Of a DNA stretch of 64,000 bases, positions 1 through 10,947 are shown piece after piece. Below the pieces are notes generated by a model that did not search any database, was not told where the DNA came from, and saw nothing but the letters and a program-made list of their open reading frames with translations. This DNA is from Megalobrama amblycephala (taxonomy: Eukaryota; Chordata; Actinopteri; Cypriniformes; Xenocyprididae), in the NCBI RefSeq assembly GCF_018812025.1, contig NC_063045.1, positions 48,986,691-49,050,690 on the forward strand, read 5' to 3'. A program made the position numbers and the translations under genes. Position 1 is the stretch's first letter; the number at the start of each line of letters is the position of its first letter.

Positions 1-1065
1 CCCCAGTTCACGTCTCGGGTTTGGATAGCTTTCTTCAAAACCCTCAATGTAAACGTCAGCCTAACTTCAGGATATCATCCAGAATCCAACGGCCAAACAG
101 AACGCATGAACCAAGAGTTAATCAGGTTTCTTCGCACATACTGCCAACACAACCAATCAGATTGGAGTCGTTTCCTGTTCTGGGCAGAATACGCACATAA
201 TTCACTCCGTAAACCAGCAACGGGAATCACCCCGTTCCAGTGTATCATGGGATTCCAACCTCCGCTGTTTCCCTGGTCGGGTGAACCATCTGATCTGCCA
301 TCTGTCACGGAATGGTTGTAGAGAAGTGAAGAGTCCTGGAACCAAGCTCACCATCATCTACAGCGAGCTGTACGAAGGCAGGAGACACAGGCCAACCGAC
401 ATCGACTTCCCAATCCGCAGTATGCCGTGGGGCAGTGGGTCTGGCTGTCCACCAGAGACCTTCGACTCCAACTTCCATCCCGAAAACTCAGTCCCAGGTT
501 TGTAGGGCCCTTTCAAATTGTCAAACAGATCACACCAGTTTCATTTCGTTTAAGATTACCTACTAACTATCGTATTTCTCCCACATTTCATGTTTCGTTG
601 CTGAAACCCTCCAGGGGTCCGAGAGGGGAGCCAGAAGGAGCCGAGGCCCGCAACCCACCACCCTTGATGATCGAAGGCGAGGAGGCTTACCAAGTACGCG
701 AGTTGCTTGATTCCAGACGCCGGGGTGGCAGGTTACAATACCTAGTCGACTGGGAGGGGTGCGGCCCGGAGGAGCGTTCCTGGGTCAGAGCGGATGATAT
801 CCTGGACCCTTCAATCACTAAAGAGTTTCATCGGACGCACCCGGAGAAACCGGCCCCTCGACCACGGGGTCGACCCCGGCGTCCACTTCCTCGTGTCGGG
901 AGCCGCTCACAAGGGGGGGGGCTCTGTCATGAATGGGGCTCCTTCGGCTCATCCTCCGGACAGCCGGAGGGAGCCATCACCGGAATATTGAACTTCATTG
1001 ATTCGGACTACATTTCCCATGGGCCCTCATTCCTGGGACTGATTACACACACACACCTGAACTGA
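1..1065 (+). pseudogene. Ty3/gypsy pol 3' end: integrase core, GPF module and chromodomain, one in-frame stop
   Basis: Frame 1 is open from the window edge, stops at TAG 319-321, and continues in the same frame to TGA 1063-1065. Visible parts in order: the end of the integrase core with GQTER (91-105, the Glu of the DDE triad), a GPF-type module ([14 protein letters not shown], about 484-525), then a chromodomain (about 682-845) with YLVDWEG and ERSWV, and a basic proline/arginine tail. Integrases of this kind insert retroelement cDNA, and the chromodomain is thought to steer them to modified histones. The protein start, including the first catalytic Asp residues, lies outside the window. The stop falls between the core and the GPF module, where the related copy at 62.4-64 kb reads through. 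The reading frame runs into the LTR at 925. Probably a dead copy, unless the amber is read through. Confidence 0.9.
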
Positions 1066-1372
1066 ATCACTCTCACACTATATAACACTCTCACATGCAT
1101 ACATACCTCGTGAAGTTTTGATTTGCCGAGGTGATCATTTCTGAGCGTTTTTCCCTGTTTACTGCCTATTGTTACCAACTGGACTGTTTATCTCTGTTGA
1201 ACCTTGCCGCCTGCCCTGAATTCTGCCTGTTATCTGGACTCTTGATTGTAAAGCCGCCTGTCTCGACCATTGCCTGTCCCTGTTTATGTTCTTGCCCAAA
1301 GTCCCACCTGTTTGTATACATCTGGTAATAAAAGCTGCAAATGGACCCCCATTCTGTCGACCCATCATTACA
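925..1372 (+). repeat. 3' LTR of the gypsy element
   Basis: Begins TGTCAT and ends ATTACA, so it has TG...CA termini. It follows a purine run (AAGGGGGGGGG, 911-921) that fits a polypurine tract. Inside are a TATA-like ACTATATAACAC (about 1076-1087) and AATAAA (1326-1331), in the order expected of U3 then R. The 5' LTR and target duplication lie outside the window, so the exact ends rest on the terminal motifs only. Confidence 0.75.
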
Positions 1373-1587
1373 GAGAGGCCAGGATAGAAGAGAGAATGTG
1401 AAGCTGTCATCGCACCATGTTGAGTTCTGGGTAAGAATGTTTAGACGCCATATTAGGAGGATCGCGCTGCCTTACTGTTAGTGAGTTTGAGTTTTAAGTG
1501 TTTTGATTTTCTGTTGTGATTGTGAAAAATATCACCATTGTAGGTCATTCTTGCTGCATCGAGAATTGCCATAGTAACTTACATAAT
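1373..1587. other. Spacer with a possible DNA-transposon exon scrap
   Basis: No gene. At 1540-1578 one + frame reads HSCCIENCHSN after an AG acceptor-like ttgtag. This resembles the first C-x-x-C-type residues of THAP domains found in some fish DNA transposons. It is too short to name with confidence. Confidence 0.25.
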
Positions 1588-2263
1588 ACAGCTGCCCCTC
1601 CACAACCCAGGTGGTCGACAACGAGTTTGTCTATCCCCTCTGCAAGTCACTCCAGCCTAGTGCCTTGAGCGTCCACGGTGGTAGACTCTGATCACTTGGA
1701 TGGCATCACAGATTTCCCACAGCGACGAGGGCTCTTTGACAGCGTGTTCCTTCTTCCTCCTAGGTTATGGCACCAGTGGTTTAAAGGTTCAGGGAAGAAG
1801 TAAGCAGTTACCGACAAAAGTTCCAAAGTAACTGATAAAATAAACAACAAAATGAAAGTAAAGCGACAGCCCATCACGGGCCACTGCCAAATAAAAACAT
1901 GATACAAACACAACATAACAGTCCAGGCCTGGACCTCTCTCATCTTGCACTGTCGTCACTCCTTCTTTTATCCCTCTGGATCTACTACCATGAGACTCAA
2001 GGCCGGTATGGCACGCAGGTGAGGCTCATTAGCATTCAAGCCACTGGCCTTGCTCCATTCCCACGGCTCTCAGCCCCACCCTGTTTGCCACACAGATACA
2101 TTGTGAACAGAATTCTGCAAAACTAGTGAAAACATCAAATTATCATGTAATGTAATAAAATAGCATAACTTCCCTGCAAACGATGCTATGAAGAATGTCA
2201 ATATTTAATTTAAAGACAAAACAAAACAAAGGGTGCAGGTACTGTTATTAATTTCAGTATCAG

Positions 2264-2928
2264 TAGGGGCTTTCACATCAGACGGACCTTTTCATAGTTC
2301 CTAGAACTATTGGCTTAAGTACTCGGATTTTGCCGTGTTCGCACCACAGGAACTAGGAATGATTTTAGTTCTAGGAACTCCTTTTGGGGGAACTAAATTA
2401 GCTCCTACTTCAGAGTAGGATCTAAACCAGCACTATAGGAACTATCAGTGACATAAGTGTACATTGATTGGTCAACCGCATGTCAAACACCGGCACCTGG
2501 CATTTTTAAAAGGCTGTGTAAACATATTTACTTCACGAACATGGAAAACAGTGATTACGGCATTTACTTGTTATCTGCAGGGTTGTGTTCTTTTCTCCGC
2601 CTCGATAATATGTAATACTGAAAGTTGTCGTAGGTGATTTAGTCTCTTAGCCCCAATTTTTGCTTTTTCAGTCAAGTAAATTATGCGTTTACATTCCATC
2701 TCCGTTATCACGAAACCCAGGACACACAACAAACACAGCTCTGATCACCGTGTCCTCCATCCACCAGTTTTTAGTGTTTGTAAATGGCGTGCTTAAAGAT
2801 GCCACTGTCGGTCACTTCACAGTTCCTCTTCCCGGTGTGAATGCAACAGGAACATGGCCTGGGGGAGAAATTAGTTCTCAGGGAACTATCCTAGCTAGTT
2901 CCTAGAACTATTCGGTGTGAAAGCCCCT
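2264..2928. mobile_element. MITE with AGGGGCTTTCAC inverted ends (full copy, block A)
   Basis: Left end TAGGGGCTTTCACATCAGAC and right end GGTGTGAAAGCCCCTA are inverted repeats extended by several TAGTTCCTAGAACTA-like internal palindromes. It is flanked by AGTATCAG on the left and AGTAGCAG on the right (7 of 8 match), which suggests an 8-bp duplication. No transposase frame. The same element sits at the same place in block B, so it predates the duplication. Confidence 0.7.
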
Positions 2929-4046
2929 AGTAGCAGAGAGTGATCCTCTTAAGATGGAGGCGCCTCCCCAGCAATTATGTGATATAGGACCTTGTGTGTG
3001 TGCCATTTTAAAGACTGTAAGTCTATCCCTTGCTGCCTCTTTTTCAATTCAATATGGCATCTAACCTAACTAAGGTCTATAGCCATGAGTAAACTTGTAG
3101 TGCTTTTCAGCCATCAGGCCTAACCTTTCCTGTTGCTAAATCATGCTGTTCTCGTGCTGTTCATCCTGCATGGCTCGTGTGAAGCTGTTTGATATTTCAT
3201 GACGAAGAGCGTTCAAATAGATATTCTACTGATACTGACAGTGCAGAACCATTCAGACTAAATTGTGAAAAGCACTTACTTGCGAAGATGAGTGTGTGAT
3301 ATTTATCTTTTTAATTGTATCTTGTTTTAAAGCTGAGGTAACCAAGCTCACTATTGACACTATTTAATAGACATGTTTCATCAAGACAAAAACTCTAACC
3401 AGAGCTAAAAACTGCATTCACACTGCATGTGGTAGATTCAAATGTTGTATTATATTTTTTTAGACAGCATTAGCATATCTTAGAAAACTTAGTATTTTTG
3501 TTTAAAAATACATTAGGGTGTATGTCATAAGGCCTGTATGCTGTATTCTGCTTTTTTGGCATGTAAACATTGTAATGTCTGGTCTGGTATGTCATTGTGT
3601 TATTTAATAGGATGGAAGTCTAATTTAAGGATTATGTTTAATGAGTTTAGTTCACTGAAGCATATGCCTGCATTACATGGTATGGAATCATATGTGAGAA
3701 TGGTGAGAATTAGTGAATGCATAAAACTATAGGCATATTACACATATTATCCATATAGGAACAAAAAAATGTCCAATGTCCAATAGATGTGCATGAATAC
3801 AGCAAACAATTATTCAGAAAGCATTTATAAAACAGTTGTTATATTTAAAGCAAATTTAATGGGTTCTTTTCTTTTGACTTAATGTTACCTAACATCATTA
3901 AATGATTTTTTTTTTTTTTTTTTTAACAAAAGAGGGAAATCACAAAGCAGCTGTATTTGGTTTTGAAAATATTTGGCCTGTTAACAACAAAATTTCTAAA
4001 TGATCACAGCTAATATGCAGTGAGATTAAACCTGTAATTATTATTT
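2929..4046. other. OR1 3' flank
   Basis: AT-rich, no gene. It is closely matched by 9757-10947 next to OR2; parts (for example the segment near 3651-3690) are also recognisable near 20320-20360 beside OR3. A T-run lies at 3907-3924. Confidence 0.7.
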
Positions 4047-5036
4047 TTAATTTCTCCTACTGCATTTCATGTTTTTTTCCTGAGTTGTGCTCACCCTGCT
4101 TCGTTTGTACAGTTCTTTAATGGATTGCATGACCTCCTCTGTCTTTAGAGTGTATATGATGGGATTCAGCATAGGTGGTATTGTCTGAGTGAGAGAATTG
4201 TTAATTATCCGGGCGTTTGGATGCAAAGGTGCTATGATAGATGCAACATTATTGCTTAAAATTGGGATATAAAAAATTGCCACCAACATGAGATGTGAAG
4301 TGCAGGTTTTTATGGATTTGATCCGGTCAACACCATGGGGAATTTTAAACAAAACTAAAGCAATGCAGAAATATGAGATGAAGATCAAAATTAGTGGTGT
4401 AAAAATCAAGAGACTATAGCAAATTTTACCTAACAAAAGATTTACAGAAATATCATTGCAGGCTATTCTATAGATAGGGCCATAATCACAAAAATAACTA
4501 TCAAGCACATTAGATCCACAAAAAGAAAGTCTATTCACAGATCCTACAAGTACAGAAAAAAATGTCACAGAAAAAATCCACATAACGCCTATGATCAGAA
4601 ACATGGCTGTTTTGGTTACAATGGCATGATACCGTAGAGGAAAACAAATAGCAACCACTCTGTCATAAGACAAGACAAGTAGTGTCAAAGACTGCAGATT
4701 CATGAAATGATACACAAAAAACATATATGTCAAGCACGCTTCATATGAGATGTCCTGATGCTCGAATAAAAATGTGTCTATGACTTTTGGAATCAAAGCC
4801 GAGCTTCCACACAGATCAGTAAGGGCCAGATGGAAAACACTAATGTATTTGGCTGTGTGAAGTCTGCGGGCCAAATAAATGATACACATGATAAATGAAT
4901 TCCCTAAAACAGTCACAACATACACCAAAGACAAGAACACATAGTAGTATTTTGCATGTGGGACATTAAAAAAGCCGTTGATGAAAAATGTTGCAGGACG
5001 AACAAAGGTCACATTTGCAGATGAGTTTGACTGCAT
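4047..5036 (-). CDS. Odorant receptor OR1 (class A GPCR, intact)
   Basis: A 329-residue seven-transmembrane receptor, expected in the cilia or microvilli of olfactory neurons, signalling through a G protein on odorant binding. Seen: two N-glycosylation sequons (NSS at 4, NVT at 8), TM1 with GN (N46), TM2 with LALTDLC (D74), the extracellular-loop cysteine C101, TM3 ending SYDRVVAIC (D125-R126; V replaces the usual Y), extracellular-loop-2 cysteines, TM6 start KTCTSH, and TM7 PMLNPIIY (291-295), then a short basic tail. The open frame extends upstream to 5099 but without an ATG. ATG 5036-5034 is chosen because it precedes the sequons and sits at the same place as in the other five receptors. 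No intron or break. About 94% identical to OR2 by eye. The subfamily looks like a fish gamma/delta-type OR group, but I did not assign a symbol. Confidence 0.95.
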   Translation of the reverse strand: MQSNSSANVTFVRPATFFINGFFNVPHAKYYYVFLSLVYVVTVLGNSFIMCIIYLARRLHTAKYISVFHLALTDLCGSSALIPKVIDTFLFEHQDISYEACLTYMFFVYHFMNLQSLTLLVLSYDRVVAICFPLRYHAIVTKTAMFLIIGVMWIFSVTFFSVLVGSVNRLSFCGSNVLDSYFCDYGPIYRIACNDISVNLLLGKICYSLLIFTPLILIFISYFCIALVLFKIPHGVDRIKSIKTCTSHLMLVAIFYIPILSNNVASIIAPLHPNARIINNSLTQTIPPMLNPIIYTLKTEEVMQSIKELYKRSRVSTTQEKNMKCSRRN

Positions 5037-5308
5037 GATGCTCGTGAAAGCTGTTGTCTGGCTTTTTGTGACCTGTGATAAACTGTTATAAAAATGCACT
5101 CAATAAAAGAGAATATTCAAATAATGATTTCATTTCAGTCACAGTGCTTTAATGAATACAATAATGTGGATCTTTGATATAACCATACTGAATTAATAAA
5201 ATTAGTTCTTGTTATAAATGTGTTAGAAATAAAGAGAAGAAACACAAGGTTTATACTCTACCTTCTTCAGTCTGGCTCAAGCATCTCATTCTGCCAGCGA
5301 TCAGACAA

Positions 5309-5375
5309 ATTTATACTAGTTCATTCTCTTGAGATTGGGACTTTATTTGTTGGATCAATCTTTCTCCCTAGAGAC
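5309..5375 (-). promoter_or_regulatory. OR1 core promoter: TATA box and Olf/EBF-like site
   Basis: On the minus strand, TATAAAT (5315-5309) lies about 270 bp upstream of the ATG. CTCCCTAGAGAC (5364-5375, + strand) lies about 50 bp further upstream and matches the YTCCCYARRGAR-type Olf-1/EBF consensus at 11 of 12 positions. The same pair precedes all six ORs. Function is inferred. Confidence 0.55.
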
Positions 5376-5784
5376 TTGAGGACAAAGGCAGGAGTTTATT
5401 TTGATTCATACATAATAAGTACCATGGTTAAAAAGTACCATGTTCAAAATTTTGCTGCTGCTGTTGTAGTAGCAAGGATGTGTTTAATGTTAACGTTGTA
5501 CTTTACAATTTACGTTGGGGAACAGTAGGCCTACAATAATTTTTGGTAAAAGGTAAATATATAAAGAATATTCACTCATAGGTCTGTTCACACAGAACAT
5601 TTTTTTATTTAATTTTTTTTTTACATACCACTGCACTACTTTTCCATTGTTTTTCTATGTAGATGTGCAAGATGGATGTTTTTGTCTCGTGCATGACACT
5701 TTTGTCTCATGCATGACACGGTATTCTAAAAATCCAGAACTCAAATTTTTTTTTAAAAAATCCTCTTTTCTGTTCTGTATGAAC

Positions 5785-7601
5785 CAAGGTTATAATCGTT
5801 AACGAAAACTAACGAAAAAACGAAAACTAGGTGAGAAAAAAACATTGTCGTTAACTGAAATAAAATAAAAACGAGGCATTACAAAAAAACGATAACTAAC
5901 TAAAACTGTAATGTGTGTTTGGCAAAACTAACTAAAATAAAATAAAATTATAGATTAAATGTCCTTAGTTTTCGTCTTTATCAATGTCTTTCATAGAGCA
6001 AATAACGTTTAGCTGCATTTTGCACCGCGTCTCCATGAGAACGAGTGTTCGACTTTGAAAGCAAGTTCGCTAAAGGTTGGTATCTCGTGAACACCTTTAC
6101 ACGAACACACATTAAAAAGTGGTATAAAAATATTTTTAATTCTGAATATAACTTTGTCAGCGTGTTAATGTCGACGCGAGAAGCGATTGCAACTGCAGCA
6201 CGTTAACTAGACGCAAGTTTGAGGTAAAATGCACTTGGGTTGTCGATGTCAAAACACTATATAAGCTGTGATTCAAATATTAAATAATGTCATTTGTTTA
6301 CTCTTACACTGAATATTTGCTGCTTCAATCCAAATGTGTTTGCATAGTTCACCAAAAATTAAAATTACTGTGAGAAAAAAATCAAGTTTACAGAGTTTTA
6401 GTGTCACTGAAGGTAAACCTGCGTTGCTCATGGTGGTTAACGTTAACTTATCTCTCTTAACGTGCTCTTGCTGAATGGCACGGATTGCACTATGGACTAC
6501 TGTACCTTTTGTATGTTTTCATTTTTTTTTAACTGTATTTATTTTTTATAACGAACAAGCTGCGATGTCACATTTCCGTTGCTTTGTTGTGTGTGCGTGA
6601 GGCGCGGGCGCGATCAAACAGCTGTCTTTGCAGTGGACTTGCCTCATCGTCATGGCAACGGTTCGTAGTCAGGTCAGATTACGTCAGAGTTGGTTGCCGT
6701 TTGTTGGATGCTCAGACTACCAAACTAACGCCGATTAAACATGTTCAGTCTGGTGAAAACCGAATCAGACCAACGCCAACAGGGGTATCACACCGATCCA
6801 ACAAACTCCAACAGACGAGTTTGTTGGCGTTTGTCAGTGCGGTGTGAATTGGCCTTTACACTGAATGTTTGCTGCTTCAATCCAGACGAGTAGGCTATTG
6901 TAAATTGTACAGCTGTGGTATTTGTATAGGATGTGAATTCTGTATAGAAGATGTGTAGATTTTTGGTAGATTTTTTGGCAATTTTGTGAAGGTGTCACAC
7001 ACACACTAAAAAAAATTGAAAAGCTGTATTTAAAGTTTTTTTTTGTTTTTTTTTGTTTTTTTGTTGTTTGTCATGTTCTTTTCTCAGATTGAGCTCCCTG
7101 ACAATCTGACAGAAATGTCTTGTTGTGGCTTAAAAATGGGTTGAATAGGCTACATGCGGTTCATGTATGTCTTCTTTAGTCTGTTGGCTCTTTAGGTTTT
7201 TTTCTGGCACACATCACTTACACATTTTGCACTTACTGCGGAGTGTTGAGACTGTTTACATATTTGTGCCCATATGTACATTTTATGTACTGGTTTTATT
7301 TTTGAATGAATATTTTCTAAAATTGTATGATGTTTTTGTTGAGTTATTATTACACAATACTTTTTCTGACCTTTTTGAATCTTGCCCCTGACAAATAACC
7401 CAAATTACAAAAAAAGACTAAAACTAACACTAAAACTAATAAAAACTAAACTAAAACTAAGCATTTTCAAAAAATAAAAACTAAACTAAACTAGCAAACC
7501 CACTTTAAAAACTAATTAAAACTAAACTGAATTTGAAAACAAAAAGTCAAAACTAAATAAAAATAAAAACTAATGAAAAATGCAAAACTATAATAACCTT
7601 G
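5785..7601. mobile_element. hAT-like element, 1.8 kb, with 8-bp target duplication
   Basis: Inverted ends CAAGGTTATAAT / ATAATAACCTTG are flanked by a perfect 8-bp direct repeat GTATGAAC (5777-5784 and 7602-7609). Block B has the uninterrupted site (near 12650-12665, GTGTGAAC). Both ends are rich in AAAACTAA-type subterminal repeats (5800-5960 and 7400-7580). No long transposase frame is visible, so it is non-autonomous or decayed. A nested piece near 6330-6860 is bounded by a 30-bp direct repeat (about 6308-6338 and 6857-6887). Confidence 0.85.
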
Positions 7602-8630
7602 GTATGAACTGGCCCATATGGTTCACTGATGGAACAAAAGATGTTGTCGCAGGTATCAGTATCCGCTTACAGTCTAGAGCAGCTGGAAATCACATTTGAT
7701 ACTCAGAACAAACAACAGCAAAAGTCAATAAAATAAGTTTTGCTCTGTCAATGAAAATACCTCCAAATGAAGCCAAAGCAGGGTAAATAAGGGTTTGTTC
7801 ACACTTGTAGCTCAGTTCAATAGGTTTGTTTGGTCCGGACCAAAAAAAAAAAAAAAAATTAATCCTGGTCCAGGTACAGATGGTACTCAACAGAATGCCT
7901 ATTACCACCGCATTACCCCTACGGCAAAGCCACCACGGCAAAAATAAACCAGTCGAATTTCCAGCTCCTCCAGTTTCGGGCAGCTGGCAAGAGAGTACCC
8001 CATTCCCTGCTTTTCCCTATAATGGCGAACGGCATCAGCGAACAGTGGTGACTCCTTCGCTCCCTCAAGGATGGCAGTCGCCTCTCCAGAACCCAGGTGG
8101 TTGACATCGAGTTTGTCCGTCCCCCTTGCAAGTCACTCCAGCCTAGCGCCTTGAGCGTCCATGGCGGTAGACTCTGATTACTTGGATGGCACTGCGGATT
8201 TCCCACAGGGTCGAGGGCTCTTTGACAGCACATTCCTCCTTCCTCCCAGGTTATGGCACCAGTGTAATGAGGTTTAAAGGTTCAGGGAAGAAGTAAGCAG
8301 GTACTGACAAAAGTTCCAAAGTAATTTTAATGATAAAATAAACAACAAAAGTAAAGTAAAGCGGCAACCCATCATGGACTACTGCCACATAAATACATGA
8401 TAAAAACACAACAGTCCAGGCCTGGACCTCTCCCATCTTGCACTGTCATCACTTCTTCTTTTATCCCTCTGGATCTACTTCATTAGCATTCACACCACTA
8501 GCCTTGCTCCATTCCCATGGCTCTCAGTCTCGCCCTGCTTGCCACACAGATACATTGTGAATGGAATTCTGCAAAACTAGTGAAAACATCAAAGTATCAT
8601 GTAATGTAATAAAATAGCATATCTTCCCTG

Positions 8631-9310
8631 TGTCATAGTCTCTGTCTGTCCTGGCTTCCAAAGACTCAATTTCCATCATCCCCCCGGCCCACACCTGCAC
8701 ACACTTCCTCATCACCGCTCCTGATCTGCCGATCACACGCACCTGCTTCCCATCAGCTCACAATCACCAGACTATTTAAGCCAGGGATGGGCAACTTCAG
8801 TCCTGGAGGGCCACTGCCCAGCAGAGTTTAACTCCAACCCTAATCAAACACACCTGAACCAGCAAATCAAGGTCTTTAGGATTAGTAGAAAGTTATAGGC
8901 AAGTGAGTTTTTATCAGGGATGGAGATAAACTCTGCAGGACACTGGCCCTCCAGGACCGGAGTTGCCCATCCCTGATTTAAGCACACCACTCACCTCCTT
9001 CAGTTGTCTGGTCTTGTTGATGCATTTATGCTAAAAGGACTATTTCATGTTTGTCTCCAGCGTGCCTAAGGACTTTCTGTTTCCACTCCAGCTATCTACA
9101 TGTATTCTCCGTGCCCCTACGTCTAGTGATGGGAAACCAAGGCTTTCTGAAGCATTTGAGGCTTTCATCAAATTGTGCTGAAAAACGGTTCATTACTCGA
9201 AGCTTTTAACACAGTGCACATTAGTGACATCTGGTGGTCAGACTTGTTTCTCCACCATATCTAAATCATCGCGGAGCAGATCTACTGTTTGAAAAAGCAC
9301 GTGACCAAAG
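8631..9310. mobile_element. Composite insertion in block B: LTR-like piece plus a second repeat
   Basis: Block A reads straight through this point (about 2173). The insert begins TGTCATAGTCTCTG, typical of a gypsy LTR start, and runs to about 9122. A different repeat follows (about 9126-9310, with CATTAGTGACATCTGGTGG). No internal coding region. It probably represents a truncated solo LTR joined to an older short element. Boundaries come from comparison with block A. Confidence 0.5.
8782..8975. mobile_element. 194-bp hAT MITE nested in the LTR-like piece
   Basis: Ends CAGGGATGGGCAACTTCAG and CGGAGTTGCCCATCCCTG are inverted repeats. A perfect 8-bp target duplication ATTTAAGC lies at 8774-8781 and 8976-8983. 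This is a very common type of non-autonomous hAT element in cyprinid genomes. Confidence 0.9.
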
Positions 9311-9390
9311 CTATGCTATGAAGAATGTGTAAATTTTATTTTTAAAGACAAAACAAAGGGTGCAGGTACTGGTATTAATTTCAGTATCAG

Positions 9391-9756
9391 TAGGGGCTTT
9401 CGCATCAGACAAACCTTTTCATAGTTCCTAGAATTATTGGCTGAAGTATTCGGATTTTGCCGTGTTCGCACTGCAGGATCTAGGAATGATTTTAGGAACT
9501 CCTTTTGGGGGAAATAAATTAGCTCCTACTTCAGAGTAGGGTCTAAAACAGCACTATAGGAACTATCAGTGACATAAGTGTACAATTGGTCAAACACATG
9601 TCAAACACCGGCACCTGCCATTTTTAAAAGGCTGCTTCACAGTTCCTATTCCCAGTGCGAATGCAAGCAGGAACATGGCCTGTGGGAGAAATGAGTTCTC
9701 AGGGAACTATCCTAGTGGCTAGTTCCTATAACTAACTATTCGGTGTGAAAGCCCCT
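9391..9756. mobile_element. MITE with AGGGGCTTTC inverted ends, internally deleted (block B)
   Basis: Orthologous position and ends to 2264-2928, but about 300 bp of the centre is missing, joining the part near 9632 directly to the right half. Confidence 0.7.
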
Positions 9757-10732
9757 AGTAGCAGAAAGCGATCCTCTTAAGATGGAGGCGCCACCCCAGC
9801 AATTATGTGATATAGGACCTTATGTGTGTGCCATTGTAAAGACTGTAAGTCTATCCCTCGCAGCCTCATTTTCAATTCAATATGGCATCCAACCTGACTA
9901 AGGTCTATAGCCATGAGTTAACTTGTAGTGCTTTTCAGTCATCGGGCCTAACCTTTACTGTTGCTAAATCGTGCTGTTCTTGTGTGGCTTGGTGTGGCTG
10001 GCATGGCTTATGTAAAGCTGTTTGAAATGTCATAACAAAGAGCGTTCTAATAGATATTCTACTGATACTGACAGTGTGCAGAACCATTCAGACTAAATTG
10101 GGAAAAGCACTTACTTGCGAAGATGAGTGTGTGATATTTATTTTTTTAATTTTATCTTTAACGGTTTAAAGCTGAGGTAACCAAGCTCACTATTGACACT
10201 ATTTAATAGACATGTTTCATCAAAACAAAAACTCTGACCAAAGCTAAAAACTGCATTCACACTGTATGTGGTAGATTCAAAAATTGTATTATATTTTTAC
10301 ACAGCATTAGTAAATCTTAGAAAACTTAGTATTTTTGTTTAAAAATACATTAGGGTGTATGTCATAAGGCCAGTATGCTGTATTCTGCATTTTTGGCATG
10401 TAAATATTGTAATGTCTGGTCTGGTATGTCATTGTGTTATTTAATAGGATGGAAGTCTAATTTAAGGATTATGTTTAATGAGTTTAGTTCACTGAAGCAT
10501 ATGCCTGCATTACATGGTATGGGATCATATGTGAGAATGGTGAGAATTAGTGAATGCATAAAACTATAGGCATATTACACATATTATCCATATAGGAACA
10601 AAACAATGTCCAATGTCCAACAGCTGTGCATGAATACACCAAATTATTATTCAGAAAGCATTTATAAAACAGTTATTATATTTAAAGCATATTTAATGGG
10701 TTCTTTACTTTTGACTTACTGTTAACCATCAT

Positions 10733-10818
<86 letters not shown>

Positions 10819-10947
10819 AGAGGGAAATCACAAAGCAGCTGTATTTGGTTTTGAATATTTGGCCTGTTAACAACAACATTTCTAAATGATCTCAACTAAA
10901 ATGCAGTGAGATTAAACCTGTAATTATTATTTTTAATTTTTCCTACT
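9757..10947. other. OR2 3' flank with (TA)n/T-run
   Basis: Counterpart of 2929-4046; no gene. A microsatellite at about 10736-10812 consists of an uninterrupted TA run followed by about 28 T. It replaces the shorter T-run of block A. Confidence 0.7.

Larger units (their letters stand above)
1588..7872. repeat. Tandem block A (carries OR1)
   Basis: The sequence from about 1588 (cacaacccaggtgg...) to about 7872 recurs at about 8076-12946, including the OR gene, its flanks and an old MITE. Shared marks include the leader near 1605-1800 / 8095-8290, the region 2940-4046 / 9770-10947, and the tail near 7611-7872 / 12665-12946. Block A carries a 1.8-kb hAT-like insertion (5785-7601) that block B lacks. 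Block B carries a 0.7-kb insertion (8631-9310) that A lacks. Confidence 0.85.

Noticed and set aside
3538..3732. Conserved 64-codon frame beside OR1 and OR2
   Set aside because: Conserved only because both lie in the tandem block; the matching region near OR3 is not open.
5037..5099. Upstream extension of OR1 (and the like in OR2, OR5, OR6)
   Set aside because: The open frame has no ATG upstream of the shared start; it begins only at a GTG.
6584..6847. Possible gene in the hAT-like insertion
   Set aside because: The frame holds palindromic repeat DNA (CAACAGACGAG / TTTGTTGGCGTT segments) and no protein motif.
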